The notes beneath the pieces are model-generated. The model was given only the letters and a program-made list of their open reading frames with translations, did no database searches and was not told where the DNA came from. Shown here one piece after another: positions 33,541 through 45,285 of a stretch of DNA of 64,000 bases. Both the position numbers and the translations under genes were made by a program. The DNA lies in the NCBI RefSeq assembly GCF_022605165.1, contig NC_063074.1, positions 1,763,501 to 1,827,500 of the forward strand, in the 5' to 3' direction. This DNA is from Purpureocillium takamizusanense (taxonomy: Eukaryota > Ascomycota > Sordariomycetes > Hypocreales > Ophiocordycipitaceae). The first letter of the stretch is position 1. Each line of letters starts with the position of its first letter.

Positions 33541-36500
33541 AATATGTAGAGAGGGCCTCACGGGTGGGTTTGACGCGGAGGGGCGTGAGTGAATTGATTA
33601 CCGTCGCGCTCTTTGGGGCATGACGCCGCCAGTCGAGGCGCGCGGCGATGACGGGGCCGGGAGCGCGGACGATGACTTGACGCCGTCTCAAGCTCCCATG
33701 CGTCGAGATGGTAAGAGACTGGCCGATCGAAGCACAGAAGCGTTCGCAGTCCGTAGACCAAGAGTGGGCAGGTGGTCGTTAAGAGCCGCACAGAAGGGCA
33801 GAGGCACCGTCGCGGCAGCGTGGTAGAAAAGAAGTCAGATGATGAGGTCTGTCAAGTTCAGGGAGGCCCAAAACGGGGTTTTGGAGCGTGTCGAATAGTG
33901 GTTGTGGCCGTGGTCGCGGACAGAAGTTTCCTCGCAAAACTCGTGAGACTCGTCACGGAGGGCGGTCGAGGTCGGCAAGTCGAGCGCGCGCGGGAGGACG
34001 ACGTAGCGGATCGTGGATGCCAAGAAAATTGAGGCGGCCAGAGTTTCGAAAGACAAAAGTAAGGTCGACAGTCGTCGACACCGGTCCGTGGAAGGGAGGA
34101 CAACAAGTGAGCAGATCGTAGAGTCGAGAGGAATGGAGGATGGGAAAGAGGAGGAGGAGGAGGGAGATGGACGGGGGATGGGACGGCAGAAACACGCAGA
34201 GTCTTGGGGGTGCCACTGCGCTGCAACGAGTGCGGCACCCAGCAGTGGGAGGAGCAGCGAGGATCCCAAGAGCGCGCGCTCGCACGCTCGTTCGCTGGCT
34301 GGCCGCCCAGCCGGGGGGGGGGGGGATGGGGAATGGGCTGGCGGGCCAGGGCACTTGCGCCTGGGCTGGGCTGGGCTGGGTTGGCTGGCTGGGCTGGCTG
34401 GCTGGCTGGCTGGTCGCTGGCGTCGGTGCTGGTCGCCGGCGCGGGTGCAGGGCGCTGAGATGCCGGATGCTGCTGAGAGTGGAGGAGCACCTCAGTACTA
34501 GAGGTACGTACTCGGCCCAAACGCAGGCGGCGCGGCAGCACTCTCATCTCCATCCCAGCGCAGGCGCAGCGCAGCGAGCAGCCTCCATTGGCGCTAAGCC
34601 CAATCGCGGACAAGCGGTGCGATGGGACCCTCTTAGTGCCGGGCCCTGTGATTGCTGGGTGCCTCAGGCCTCAACGGAAGGCCGGGCAGGCAGGCCAAGG
34701 CGGTACGTACCGCCAGGTAGGGTGAGGCCGGGGAGCACTGGCTTCCCCGATGGGAGGGAACAAGGCGGCGCGGGCTGAGTCTGACCTGAGGCGAGGGGAG
34801 GGCGGAGGTGGAGTGTCGCGGAAGGGATGGGGGGGGGGGGGGGACAGCTGGCTGCGAGCTCGTGCAGGCAGCGCAGCAACAGAGAGAGGGCCAGAGTGCG
34901 AGGGGCCACTGGGCCTCTCACAACCTGGAAGGGGAGAGGAAAAGAGGGGGGACCACTGAGCAAACCGGAAACCCCCCCTCTTTCGCTGTTCCCACTGACG
35001 GAACCGACTGCTCGCGAAATTGCAGCCAGACACACTCACACAACACACCCGCTGTACGCCGTCTCCCAGGCTTCAGAGGACGCACTCATTGCTGGGCGCA
35101 TTGACGAGGCCATCCGCGGCCGCTGACGCATTGCCGGAGATGCAGGGGCCGTCTTTGGTCGTTGGCAGCGACTTCGCTCAAGTTCGTCGTTCCTGGCGTC
35201 GGCTTTGAGCTGCGGCTAGAACAGGGGCATAACCGTGCTCGTCGTCCAGTTGGAACATCGTGGCACCAACGCCGACGGAGGGAAGATATCGACTCGGGTG
35301 GTTTGGTAAGGTGAGCTGGCGGGCGGGAGCGAGGAGAGCTCCTGCCGGAGAGAAATTTCGCAAGGCCCCATCTGGTTGATACTGTGCCCGGTGCTCACGG
35401 TACGTACCGTACATGCTTAGGCAGAGGTTACAGCAGGTGGTAGGTACTGTACGTACGGTGCGTGGTGCGTGCAGTACGTCAGTACTGGCATACGTAACTT
35501 TCAGGCCGCGGCAGGTGGAGGCTGGGAATTCTCCTCTCGTTCGGTGCCGGTACCACCTTCTGCACTGTACAGCGTTCTCCAGGCCCTGGCTCCAGATCGG
35601 GGTCCATTCTCGTGTCGTTTCTGGTTGTCAGAAGTGGAATGATTCAGTCACCGCCTCTGCGGGTATCCGAGCCGCACAGCGATAAGTTGTGCTACCGACA
35701 GTGCAGATGCAAGCAGGGCGGTTTGCGTGCAAGCCGAGGTGCTGGGCGACGACACGTACGCAGCACTTCGTACTGTGTTGCGACACGGTGATAGGTAGGT
35801 GGCTCGTCGCGACACGCAGTGGCTCAGCAAGCAAGCACGAATGTATCAATCCGCACGGTGCTATTTGGGTTCACTGACAGAGGTGCATAGTGGTCAGTGG
35901 CTGTTCGCACGTCATTCGACGAGCGGCCCAGCCAGGAGCGTCCGCGCTGACCAACAATGCGATGCAAATCCCGTGCTGCAGACAGGACACAAGGAGCAAA
36001 CAAATATTGCCCACTCACGCCCTCGAAAAAGGCAGCCCGTGGTCGGAAGCCAAATACGTACCATGGCCATGGGTGTCGTTCTGGCTGCGATTCGCAGCCA
36101 CACACCCCCGCACCCAACAGGTGAAATCGATCTCGCGCAACAGGAGGTCACTCCTCCAGACCGGAAGCGGTGGCACAGCGAGCCTCGGGCGCGACATGGT
36201 CGACATACACACCTAGAATTGGAGCACCACTGTCAGCCAGTACCGACATCGCTCAGGTCCGATGGGCACATTCGTTGTGCGACCAGCTTGGGCAAGCCCA
36301 TCTGCGTGCACGCGGCGTCACACTTTTCGACCTCTACACGGTGGTAAGCGGGTCTGGCTGCAAACGAGGAGCGCAAACGACGCCGGGACGACCCTGTTCA
36401 GCCACAGAGAGTGGTACCGCGCTAGGTCAGACGCGGAGTAGCGTGTTTATGCAACCTTGAGAATGCGTCAGCATGACGGGAACAACAGCGTGCGGAGCGG

Positions 36501-38198
36501 CGCATGAGCATCATTGGCCCGGCTGGCGGCAGCCACCAATCAAGACGCTGGGCGAGGCGGCCAGACAGTGTGGTTGGACACTTGATCGCAGAGACCAGGG
36601 AGCTTCTTGACCGCTTTTGCTTTGCCAGGGCGGCAGGCTGAAACTGGATGTTCCTGTCACCATGTCGCTGGGTGACTAAATTGGAATGGCTCGCGAGGCG
36701 CAACAAGAGCAAGCCCCAATATCCTTACGAGTGGTGAACCGTGTTGTAGCAACGACCATACGCGAAATATGTGCTACAATAGATCAATCTGCTCCCGTTG
36801 GACCCGACTTGGGCACCTTGAAAAGAAAGCGCTCGCCATCGCCAACTTTTGACACGCGAGTCAGGCCTTCGCCTTACTAGCCTTCCCACCACCACCTCGC
36901 CTCCTTCTTCGTGCCACAGCACCAGGCTGCAAGCACAATGAAAGAAAGTAAAACATCAAAAATTGCGCCCCCAATGGCCCCGAAGGACAATTGAGCACGG
37001 GAGACTCCGCGGTGTGCAATGCAGGCCTCCCCCACTAGTACCCCGAATGCTTGAGCTCGGGGGACTGGAACAAGGTAAGTATGAAGAAGAAAAGGAGAGA
37101 AAGGAGGGAGAAATGGCCGGCGACGAGGAAGATTTTTATACGGAAGACGCTTGGTCCGTGCGCGGCTGCTGCCTGCTGGTGCCTGAGGGGCTGATTCACC
37201 GACCGCCTTAGTACCACCAGTGGCAGCGGCAGCCTGGCTGGCATTCTTGCACCAGGCACGTCTGTGCAGTACCACTTTCTTACTGGGACACTGAAGCTTT
37301 GGCGTCCAGCACGAGCAAAGCACAAAGCCCCTCGAACGATTGTACGTACAAATCTGTACCTTATGATCCAGGTTGAGCACAGTCGCCATGACTGCGTACC
37401 AAAAGGGCACTGTGTCGCATTATGACGTCTTTGGCACGATAGTGATGCGTATATCCCCTATCTGCTCGGCTCCGTCCGACGGTGCGTGAGAATGTATGTC
37501 CTCGCGCCTCAGCAAGAGCGAGGGCGAGAGCGAGGGCGAAGCGAGGCCTGGAGGAAGGAGACTTCCATGGCTTCTTAGGCAATTCCATGCGAAGTAGGTA
37601 CTTCGTACGGTACAGAAAGGGAGGGAACATCGGATGCCCGCCACGTAGCCACGGCCAGCGCACCATGTCTTTGCATTGCTCTCCTTGTGAGTTTCCTTGT
37701 TAACTCTTGAACTCGTAGTTATAAACACGATCGTGAAAGCCATAACTATATGAGTCGCTCTTTTGGAAGTCCAACAAGAGAGTTTACTGCACCAGAGGTC
37801 CACAGGCAGGCCCAGGCACAGCACCACTGACTGAGTGGGACCTGGGGGCCCCCGCAGCAGAGCCAAAGGAAACTGACGCTGGCTTGCCCTGTCCTGACTG
37901 AGCCTGTTGGGGTGGGTAGGTGGGCTCGATTGCAGGCGTTCATCCCTGTCGGCAACCAGTCTCGAGCGTGACCTGCGGTCGCTCCTGTAGCGCCAATCAG
38001 AGCGGAGTCCAGGTCCCATGACGCACCCAACAAGCGACGCCCGACCTCCGACGACATCGCCGCTCGTCCATCTCCGCTGATTGCGCTCCCGCCACCAGCC
38101 TCACGACCTAGTCACCGCAGTCGTCTCTATCCATCTCCAAGCATCCCTCTGTCAACGCATCCCACCTTTGAGAATAGCATATCCCCAACCCCTACACG
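33541..38198. other. Long divergent gene-free interval
   Basis: This 4.66-kb stretch between the Set3-like and NPC2-like starts is the longest without a recognised gene. Open frames on both strands are compositional and show no family features. It contains poly-G runs (34313-34324; 34829-34843), a GGCT/GGGCT minisatellite (34359-34421), GTACGTACCGTAC palindromes (35395-35460) and one copy of GTACTTCGTAC (37598-37608). A non-coding RNA or very divergent gene cannot be excluded. Confidence 0.45.
34359..34421. repeat. GGGCT/GGCT minisatellite
   Basis: Several tandem copies of TGGGC/TGGCT-type units run from about 34359 to 34421, drifting from a 5-base to a 4-base period. It lies in the gene-free interval upstream of the Set3-like gene. 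Confidence 0.8.
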
Positions 38199-38864
38199 AT
38201 GAGGTTCTCCGCCACCGTCGCCTGCCTGACGGCCTGCCTGGCTTCGGCGGAGGCGCTGAGCGTCTTCAACGGCAAGGCCCCCAACGCCCTCGCCAGCGAC
38301 GACGGTACCAAGGTCCCCGGCGAGTCCCCGCTCGAGTTTTGCACTGGCGAGCACGGCAACGATATTGTCAAGATTGAGAAAGTTGATCTTAGCCCTAATC
38401 CCCCGGCTGCGTAAGACCATCCTTCTTTTGCCGTGCGTGGATGGAGGCTAATCGTGGGGCAGTGGCAAGGAACTGGTCATTGAGGCCAGCGGCATCGTCA
38501 ACGAGACCATCGAGAAGGGCGCGTACGTGCTTTTGACCGTCAAGTATGGTCTCATCAGGCTTGTCAACACCAAGGCGGACCTTTGCGAGCAGATTGGCAA
38601 CGTCGACCTCAAGTGCCCTCTTGAGAAGGGCAAGATGGTGATCCGCAAGACCGTGGACCTGCCCAAGGAGATACCCCCTGTATGCCACGTCGCTTCCGCC
38701 CTGGACCCCGCGCCACGCTAGGACGCCTTGTATTGACCATTTGACTTCAGGGCACATACTCCGTCCTCGCAGATGTCTACACCGCCAACGATAAGAAGAT
38801 CACCTGCTTAACCGCCACCGTCACGTTCAAAGTGGGCAACGGCTTCTTCAGCAACGAACTCTGA
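38199..38864 (+). CDS. NPC2-like phosphatidylglycerol/phosphatidylinositol transfer protein
   Basis: Three exons: 38199-38410, 38463-38679 and 38751-38864 (introns 38411-38462 and 38680-38750, GT-AG), giving 180 residues, the family's usual size. Residues 1-19 are a signal peptide (MRFSATVACLTACLASAEA). The mature protein is an ML (MD-2-related lipid-recognition) domain: a conserved Cys in LEFCTGEHG, NETIEKGAYV, the VKYGLIRLV…ADLCEQI strand pair, LKCPLEKG, and the closing GTYSVLADVYTANDKKITC. Four cysteines in the mature chain can form the expected disulfides. Fungal members bind sterols or phospholipids in the vacuole or secretory path; yeast Npc2 hands sterol to Ncr1. Convergent with VMA7. 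Strong call. Confidence 0.93.
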
Positions 38865-39237
38865 TTCCACGATTCATGTTGACCATCCCCTCATGCGCAT
38901 ACGTATAGCGACAGATATTCTTCAGTTTGGTTGCTCTGGGACGAGACATGGCTTTCCCTTCGCATTGTCGGCTTGGCGCGTTGCTGTGCGTTTTGCATTT
39001 CCTATGATCACCCTTCGTCTTGAAACTTAGGCTGCGTGAACGGGGAGTATAGCTACGTTTACTAGAGGGATCATGCGCTTAGCATACATTGCCGCGTTGA
39101 ATGCAAATTGAAGTTAGGAAGGATTCCCATGCCACGGGTCTGCCGCCGGTGAATGAATGTACTAGTCTCTACTGACCCGCAGCCTCGTCATAAGACGACG
39201 CCTCCAAGTGCTGCCCATCTGACGAGGCACCTCCCCT
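38865..39237. other. Convergent 3' intergenic region
   Basis: This spans 373 bp between the stops of the NPC2-like gene and VMA7. I see nothing beyond likely 3' UTRs. Confidence 0.5.
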
Positions 39238-39815
39238 TTATTCGCCAAAAAGCCGGCGTACCCGCCTCAGCACACTGTCCTTCTCGGGGTCATAAGGGTG
39301 ATCTTTGCTTGGAATCTCGAGGACCGTAGGAAAAGCCGCCGTATAGGTGTCGATCCGATGCCGTATTCTGTCAGCAATCTGTGTCGTTATCAGCTATCGT
39401 TCCATATCCGCGCCGTCGCAGTGAAACTTTCAGACACTGACGTGTTGGTTGATCAAGACGATGCCAATATCTTTCCTCTCCTGGGTGAAACGGTCGAAAG
39501 CTGACTCGACGGCGGCATTGTCAGTCTTGCTGTCGACCACGAGGAAGTTCTTCTGCGCGTCGGCACCGGCGGTGACATGCTGCTGCTCTGTCAGCGGGGG
39601 CCGCCAAGTACAGAATGGCCTGCCGTCCAGCCCAGACTCACGCCGATGCCTGCGAGGAGCAGTCCCGTCACCGAGTCCTGGGTTTACGTCAGTGGTCGGT
39701 TGGTCAATCAACGAGGCGCCGCAGTGCGTCACCTCGCCACCGTCGCGGCATTACTCACCTCGTCTCCGATCACGGCGAGAAACTGCCGGTCCTTGTAGTC
39801 CGCCTGCGAAGCCAT
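39238..39815 (-). CDS. VMA7: V-type H+-ATPase subunit F
   Basis: A subunit of the V1 sector of the vacuolar proton pump, part of the central stalk that couples ATP hydrolysis to rotation. Four exons: 39815-39759, 39677-39642, 39579-39442 and 39378-39238, giving 123 residues, close to yeast Vma7 (118). Introns 39678-39758, 39580-39641 and 39379-39441 all lie between codons and follow GT-AG. Exon 2 is only 36 nt (12 residues, [12 protein letters not shown]) but is the most conserved part of the family. The rest reads [11 protein letters not shown], the [16 protein letters not shown] helix across the last intron, and a basic C-terminus (RRVRRLFGE). Because no long open frame covers it, this gene is easy to miss. 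It shares a 438-bp divergent promoter with the Nur1-like gene. Confidence 0.94.
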
Positions 39816-40253
39816 CTTGACGATTGTTCGCGGCTCGTTGTCGGTAGGAGAGAGCGAAGCGGGTTGCGGCGTTAGGAGACGACGCACGCTGTTGCGGCGC
39901 AAAGGTCCATCAAGAGAGTGCGGCGAACAGCCACAGCCCCGCCTCACCTGCTGCTGACCTCCACTGTTGGTCCGCCCCGCCCCCCTGCTCCGCTCCTGTG
40001 GCTCTAAGCAGGGTGCCTTGGGTGCCCAGGGCAGGCACCTCAGCTCAGCAGGGCTACCCCAAAGGCTGATCAGAAAAAGTAAACAAGCAGCACCGACCGC
40101 ACACACCCACCTACCTTAGGCAAACGCAGCTTCGGGCGCGGCCCTTTGTCCTCGCCCTCATCGCGACAAGGCCGCGCGCTTCCCACATTCGCAGCTCCGC
40201 AGCGCTGCATCGACAGAGCGTCTTCTCGCAGGTCACGACGGGCAACTGCCAAC
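39816..40253. promoter_or_regulatory. Divergent promoter of VMA7 and the Nur1-like gene
   Basis: Only 438 bp separate the two start codons, so the genes probably share a nucleosome-depleted promoter. I see no TATA box that I would trust. Confidence 0.5.
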
Positions 40254-41710
40254 ATGCCTCGACTCGTGCGACGCAGACCGCTCTGGGAGCGCATCACGTC
40301 GATGCTCAACCCCATGGACTTTCTGCTGTGGCTGTCCGAAGAGATGGAGACGAGAGACTGGGACTCGAACCTGGTAGGCACGCAAGTCGGCCTGGGTCTC
40401 AACTTTGTCTTCCTCCTGGCGCGCGCAAACTCTGGCTCGGCAGCTGCTCGCGATGACATCTTTGCGGAAGACGGGGCTGTAGGTTGGGTGTCGTTCTTGG
40501 TGAGCTCCACCGTCAGACGCTTTCTACAGAATCCTTACTGACATTTCCGAAATAGGTGTATCCCCTGGTCTGGGGCCTCGTACTCGTGTCCATCACCAAC
40601 GCCATCTACACCATGTGTCGAACAAGAAAGTACAGGATGTTCGAAGCGAACATTGATGTTCAACCATCGACGCCATCCGCGCATCGCGTCAAAGTTCAGT
40701 CGTCACCTGTCACCTCGTCGCCACTTCGATACATCGCCGACATGTTGACGCCCGAGTCGGCCGAGTCGCGCGCACATCCCGATAAGATTCGAGACGTGTG
40801 GGAGCTCTCTGTTTGGGACCCTCTACCCGTGTCCGTCAGGATGTTCTGCTTCTTCAGCCCGGGCCACGTCCTCGTCTATCTTCTCTTCCTTCCGCTCGCG
40901 CCTCTGGATCCTCGGCCTAGCGTGGCAGTGTTCAACGCGCTGGTGATGCAGGCGGTCTTGTCGGCGCAGCTCGTCCTCTTCTCGTCACGCTACTCCCAGC
41001 AGGCCAAGGACGGCGCCATCATCCAGAAAGAGGTCATGCACGAGTACGACGCCAAGTTTGTGCACCCTCGAATCCATCCCGTGGTCAGAGATGTGGGCAC
41101 CCAGATGTCAAACGACCAGCCTGTAAAGGCACGGGAGTTTGTGCAGACGGGCACGCCGACGACGCTCATCAGGCGCAGTTTCGTGGCGCGTCACAACCCC
41201 CACGTCGACTCCCCAGAATCTACCCCTTCTGTGGGCAGCAGTAATGTGATGAACCCGCAAATGTTCACACCACCAACAGCCACGCGCCGGGTGGAAATCC
41301 TGAACCCGAGTATCAATCAGAGCGTCACGCACAGAAGTCCGACAATGAGGAGTAGCCTGCCCGCTGGATATACCCCCGTGGCAGCACAGACCAGCGGTGG
41401 CATACCACCTTCAACAGGAAGCAGCCACAACTTCGGCGGAAGCATGGGAGTTTACTCGCACAACCGATCCCCTCTCAAGAAAGCCATAAGCTTGGGCGAC
41501 ATCAATAAGGTCGATCAGCCCTCGCCAAGAAACTCGAGGGAGATGGCCGCGTACGAGCAGCGCAACTGGGAGCCCCCTAGGAGTCCCAGTCCGACCAAAC
41601 AATCCAATCTCCGAAAGTCGTATAGCGCCAACCTCAACAGCTCGCCGCATCCTTTTGCCAACATGGGCAAGCACAGGCCTGGGTACGAGAGGTTCCCATC
41701 ACGACGATAG
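40254..41710 (+). CDS. NUR1: Nur1/Mug154-like nuclear rim protein (DUF2418)
   Basis: Two exons, 40254-40499 and 40556-41710 (intron 40500-40555, GTGAGC...ATAG, TACTGAC branch site), give 466 residues. The ATG at 40254 is chosen because the frame upstream opens only at TTG. The N-terminal half has the family pattern: WERITSMLNPMDFLLWLSEE, then four hydrophobic segments (around VGLGLNFVFLLA, SFLVYPLVWGLVLVSITNAI, FSPGHVLVYLLFLPLAPL and FNALVMQAVLSAQLVLFSS). The C-terminal ~200 residues are Ser/Pro-rich and face the nucleoplasm in the family. Yeast Nur1, with the LEM protein Heh1, tethers rDNA and silent chromatin to the inner nuclear membrane. The function here is inferred from that similarity. 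Confidence 0.84.
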
Positions 41711-42215
41711 AATGTTCAAAGGCGGGAGGATGCTTGTACGACTAGGTTGCGCATTCTGGGCATTAATGCATACAAGGCGGCGTTTTCATCTGCTTAGCTG
41801 GTGTTGGGGCATGAAGTTTTATCTATGGCGCGAGCCTTCCCTGTACATTTCTAGGCGGGCAGGCGCGGCTACAGAGTGAGCAATACGACCCGATTAAGTG
41901 AAACTACTTCGACTTTCCGCTGCTCTGTGGGATTTCTTATCTTTTGCTGCGGCCGGAACAGGTCCGGAGAAGCAGGCAAACTAGGAAGCTGCGACTGAGT
42001 TGGCTAAGGTAATCAGACGACAGCAAACCAGTTCTGGCCCTCACTGATGCAGCCCCGGGACTGGCAGCCTCAACATTACCTCCGTTCTCGTGCATTTCTT
42101 AACTCTTGAAAGAGACACGACACCCGCGTGAAAACGCACTCTTCTGACAAAGAACCTCCGGCCATGACACCTTTGTGGCCACCGAGGCGACCTACTTCGA
42201 CCGCTCGTTTCTGCA
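41711..42215. other. Intergenic region
   Basis: About 500 bp between the Nur1-like gene and the next gene on the same strand. It should hold the 3' UTR of one and the promoter of the other. I see no gene. Confidence 0.45.
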
Positions 42216-45200
42216 ATGCCGTACTTTCTGCCACCCACCGTAACTAGTCCACCCAGCAGCGGACCAGCCGTGCTTCGTTCATCCCAAAGGACACGTCGAG
42301 GGAGCAAAAAGCGTCCAGGGAGACGTCCCACGTCGTCCTGGAGTGACTGGGTGAAACACGTGCTCCCGAGTCGACGGCCAGAGCGTGGTGGAACTCTCAG
42401 GGACCAGGGCTTCTGGGCACGAGAAGAGTCAAGGTACCCGACACAGCTGAGGCCCCGCCGGTACGTGACGGATAGTCGTCAAAGCTGCGCCAGTGAGAGC
42501 ATCGGATCAGACCACATTGTTCGTTGGAACACACCGAGAGATCTGTCCCAGACACATCTCGAAGGGTCCTCGAATAGGAGGGAAGTGCCATCCGCAAATA
42601 TGGCCAAGCTCGGCCCTCTGGGAGATATTGGGAGGAAATGGAGCTGGGCCCCCAAGGATGACAGTCTGCAGCGACCCGATGATGATGAGCAAGATAGGGC
42701 TCACATCCCCATCCGAAGAGACAATCACGCCGGCGATGACACCACGTCTGACTCGGTTGTCTCCTCTACTGCCGGGCGTCGCCTATCCAAGACACGCCGA
42801 CACATCGAGGCGAGGAAGGAGGTACGGCGCCAGAGAAGAAACCTGAAAGAGAGTGGAGATTATCTCGGAGTGCAGGGTGTCAATCCAGAGACAGGCCAGT
42901 TGGATGTTTTGACTCCGACAGAGAGCGACAGGAGCAGCACCAGCCAGGACACATTGCAGAAGCTCAACATCCTGCGCAACACATTCAGGAGTAGCCGTCA
43001 CTCATACAGGACACCCGTATCCCAGGGCAATAAAGAGGTGGAACAAGGCTCCCTCGGAGGACAGAAGAACAAGCTGCGTGGTCTTGAAGGGAGCCCAAAT
43101 GAGCTCAAGGATGCCAGTAGAACCGTCAGATGGAGAAGACATACAAAGCAGTGGTCTTCGGCACAGGAACCGGACCTGAGTCCCATTGTTCAGTCTCAAG
43201 TGAGCAGCATCGACAGCGCCGGTAAGTCAAGGCTGGGCGTGAGCGTTGCTGATATCGCTCTAACCCTGCTATCCAGACCGGCGGTCCCGGTGCATCGACA
43301 CTATCCACGGTGCAGATTACAATACTACCAGGCTCATAGACTTGGCATATCCCACGCAAAGTGCACGTTTGGGTACTCAAGAGGGCTTGGGACAGGCAAT
43401 CAATGATGCTCTGGCTAGGAACTCGAGCTCCGGGGGCACCGTCGTTAAGACCCCCCACGGCCAGAGCCTCACGGAACTGACACCATCCGCATTCGAATTA
43501 TTCGAAAACGGCATAAAATTCAATGACTCCGAGCTTTCTGATGGTTTAGCAACGAAAGACACTCTGCGCTTTCCGTCTCATCTCCCTAGCGGAAACGGCC
43601 CGGAAACCACTGCTAGCGATGAAGCTGTGGTCCCTTCTTCGCGCAGGCTACCTCAGCTCCAGGTAATAACGCCAGGCAAAACAACAAGACTCTTCCAGAG
43701 CAATGTCGCACACCCGGTTGAAGGGTCTTTTTTAGACAATCAAGTGCCGCCGCAGACCGATCCCGACGATCTACTTTTGCGAAGTCGAGAACTCGACGGA
43801 GCGACGGCCGTGCCGCCTGTGAGTCAGGAAAGTCTGCTCCTGGTTCCCAAACGCAGTTTCACGCTACTTCGGAGAAAATTGAACGTGCATACACAGAGCC
43901 AACGCGCCCTCAACAAGTTCAATGGTCCAGAGCCCACGGTTTCACAGCAAGACAAGGACGTCGTACTTCGGGCGGCAACAACGAAACCGTCTCTCCAGAA
44001 GCTGATCCACCACTCGTTCGGGAGTTTGAGACTGAAAATGACGGAAAAGAAGCCAAGGCCGCACGAGTCGAAACTCGCTCCAAATCCTTTGTCCAACCTC
44101 AGACATATCCAGCAACCAGACAGCATCAAATGCTTGGTATTGAAAAGCCCAGCTGGCACGACAGACAAAGTCCCTCCGCCAACAGAGACGCGTGCGACAG
44201 TGACGTCGCCGAAGGACCAAATCCTCACCGGGGAGCAGAAACGGGAGGACAAACAAGGTCTTGGATGTTTGCTCGAAGCACAGAGTCCAGGAAGCCAAGA
44301 CAGCGATTGGTGCACGATGGCGATGACGAAGATTACAGACAAGAGCCGGGAAATCATGGACGAGTTTGCCTCCACACACACCATCACCACTACTGGGTGC
44401 GACCATCAGGCGGTCCCGACAACACGAGACGTCCCTTCGCCGGAGCGACGGCCAACCAGCCACCGCCAACTAAGCCGTTTGATATACAACCTGCCGTCAC
44501 TGAGTCCAACGGACGAGGAGCTGAAGGACACTGTTCAGAGTCCTTTGCAGAATATCTCGCTGAGCTCGACGAGGCTGAAACCGGAAGAAGCAACAGGTAC
44601 TATGTCCACAAGGCGAACGACCCCCTCAAGAAGACGAAGGAACGTTGTCGCAGCACAGCTAGCGGCGCAGTCAGGGCGCGAGGCTCAGCAGATCAAGGCG
44701 CCGTGCAGCACATCACACAGGTCAATGTGTATACCACAGAACGCCAAGTCGAGCCAAGGGAGCGGTGGCAACTCACAAGTGCCAACCAAGGAAGGGCTTC
44801 CGGCCAAACAGGACAGAAACCTGAACCCAAGGCCCGACACACGCACGAGCGAGGACCTGACGCGCCCTGTAGCGGAAGATTCGGCCCCAACCCGGCCTAC
44901 AGGAGAACGTCGAAACAGAGAATGGACGAACCATGTGAGCTCAATGGAGAGTATGGGCATGCCGGGGGCTTATCCCATTCATCTCGACGCCGAAGACGAC
45001 ATCGGCGATCCTTTCGACAAGACGACGACAGGTGAGCACGCCGCAAGGTCAGCGTGGCGCGAGGAGGAAGGCGAGGTGTGGGCGTCGATCAAGCCGGTGC
45101 TAAGCACGACCTATCGTTATTTGAAAGCACTCCTAGCGATGTACTGGGAGATTGTCTGGCCAGTATTCCAGTATCGGTCCGAGTTCTGGGAGAGAAACGA

Positions 45201-45285
45201 GCGACAAGAGGCAACCGGGATGGATGTTTTGGCGTTGTTGTTGGCGATGCCGACAGCAGTTGTAGGCAGTGTGATGCTCGTGTAG
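42216..45285 (+). CDS. Uncharacterised protein with hydrophobic C-terminus
   Basis: I do not recognise this protein. Two exons, 42216-43221 and 43277-45285 (intron 43222-43276, GTAAGT...CCAG, CTAAC branch site), give 1004 residues. The first ~900 residues are charged, Ser/Thr/Arg/Gln-rich and look disordered. Short conserved-looking islands are SSWSDWVKHVLPSRRP near residue 40, RRNLKESGDYLGVQGVNPET near 210, and LTPSAFELFENGIKFNDSEL near 390. The last ~80 residues differ: an acidic stretch, then an aromatic helix (SIKPVLSTTYRYLKALLAMY, continuing WEIVWPVFQYR), then a hydrophobic end segment (MDVLALLLAMPTAVVGSVMLV). That suggests a C-terminal membrane anchor. It is tandem with the Nur1-like gene. 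A second open frame of 301 codons (44130-45035) overlaps in the +1 frame and is probably a shadow. Confidence 0.68.

Noticed and set aside
33858..34613. A 251-codon minus-strand frame with a possible signal-peptide-like overlap
   Set aside because: The translation is a Pro/Ala/Gln-rich reading of the GGCT repeat and poly-G region; no conserved block seen.
44130..45035. A 301-codon ATG-initiated frame overlapping the unknown protein in the +1 frame
   Set aside because: It has no family features, its composition is that of a shifted reading of the main frame, and long shadow frames are common in GC-rich fungal DNA.
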